Origin: JBHJGS01 sp050331575
Lineage (GTDB): Bacteria > Pseudomonadota > Alphaproteobacteria > Sphingomonadales > Rhodothalassiaceae
Reading direction: 5' to 3'
Length of the DNA stretch: 16,479 nt
Assembly (NCBI GenBank): GCA_050331575.1
Contig: JBHJGS010000054.1
Coordinates: 1 to 16,479, forward strand
Shown here: positions 16,478-16,479 of the stretch, piece by piece
Numbering within the stretch: position 1 is the first letter of the stretch
How the letters are laid out: the number at the start of each line of letters is the position of its first letter
The notes under the pieces: model-generated
Told to the model about the DNA's origin: nothing
What the model saw: the letters and a program-made list of their open reading frames with translations, nothing else
Database searches by the model: none
Program-made: the position numbers and the translations under genes

Positions 16478-16479
16478 CC

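Overview
The window is chromosomal DNA from an alphaproteobacterium. The evidence is the gene order xerD / aroK-aroB-corC, an OxyR-AhpC-AhpD peroxide module of alphaproteobacterial type, a thiolase next to a fused hydratase/dehydrogenase, and strong G/C preference at third codon positions with frequent AAT, TAT and GAT. I cannot name the family or genus. Most genes are housekeeping, and I found no clearly new multi-gene system. The unusual points are local: an insertion-sequence junction, a non-AUG start, an unlisted small membrane protein, structured intergenic sequences, and a composition break inside a gene.

Positions 1-1200. The window opens in the last codons of an IS5-type transposase. 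Its terminal repeat ends at about 136 and abuts the 3' part of a gene for a surface protein with NxxGxxxF repeats and a PEP-CTERM-like anchor. The 5' part of that gene is not in the window, so it looks truncated by the insertion. A small predicted exported protein overlaps its end. Positions 1000-1198 hold nothing I recognise.

Positions 1199-7264. A minus-strand operon reads small membrane protein (46 aa) -> exported 635-aa protein -> XerD recombinase, with a 4-base ATGA overlap and a 5-base gap. Facing away from it is the plus-strand run aroK-aroB-corC: shikimate kinase and 3-dehydroquinate synthase (overlapping by 4 bases) supply the shikimate pathway, followed by a CBS-domain membrane protein.

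Positions 7540-11079. A beta-oxidation pair: thiolase, then a fused enoyl-CoA hydratase/3-hydroxyacyl-CoA dehydrogenase. A 12-bp perfect hairpin lies between them.

Positions 11080-14113. infC (translation initiation factor IF-3) is on the minus strand; its only well-placed start is AUC behind a perfect AGGAGG. It converges on the fatty-acid genes and ends at a terminator. Upstream is oxyR, divergent from ahpC-ahpD. OxyR senses peroxide, AhpC reduces it, and AhpD probably reduces AhpC. The shared control region contains two dyads, and a terminator-like hairpin separates ahpC from ahpD.

Positions 14202-16479. ettA (ABC-F ribosome factor) is full length, but its codon use changes abruptly near 14303-14335. 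Everything from there to the window end is richer in GC (about 70% in the blocks I counted, against about 60% just before), with almost only TAC/GAC/AAC/TTC. This is either homologous replacement from a higher-GC relative or a chimeric join. The window ends in an unrecognised ORF of that foreign-looking style.
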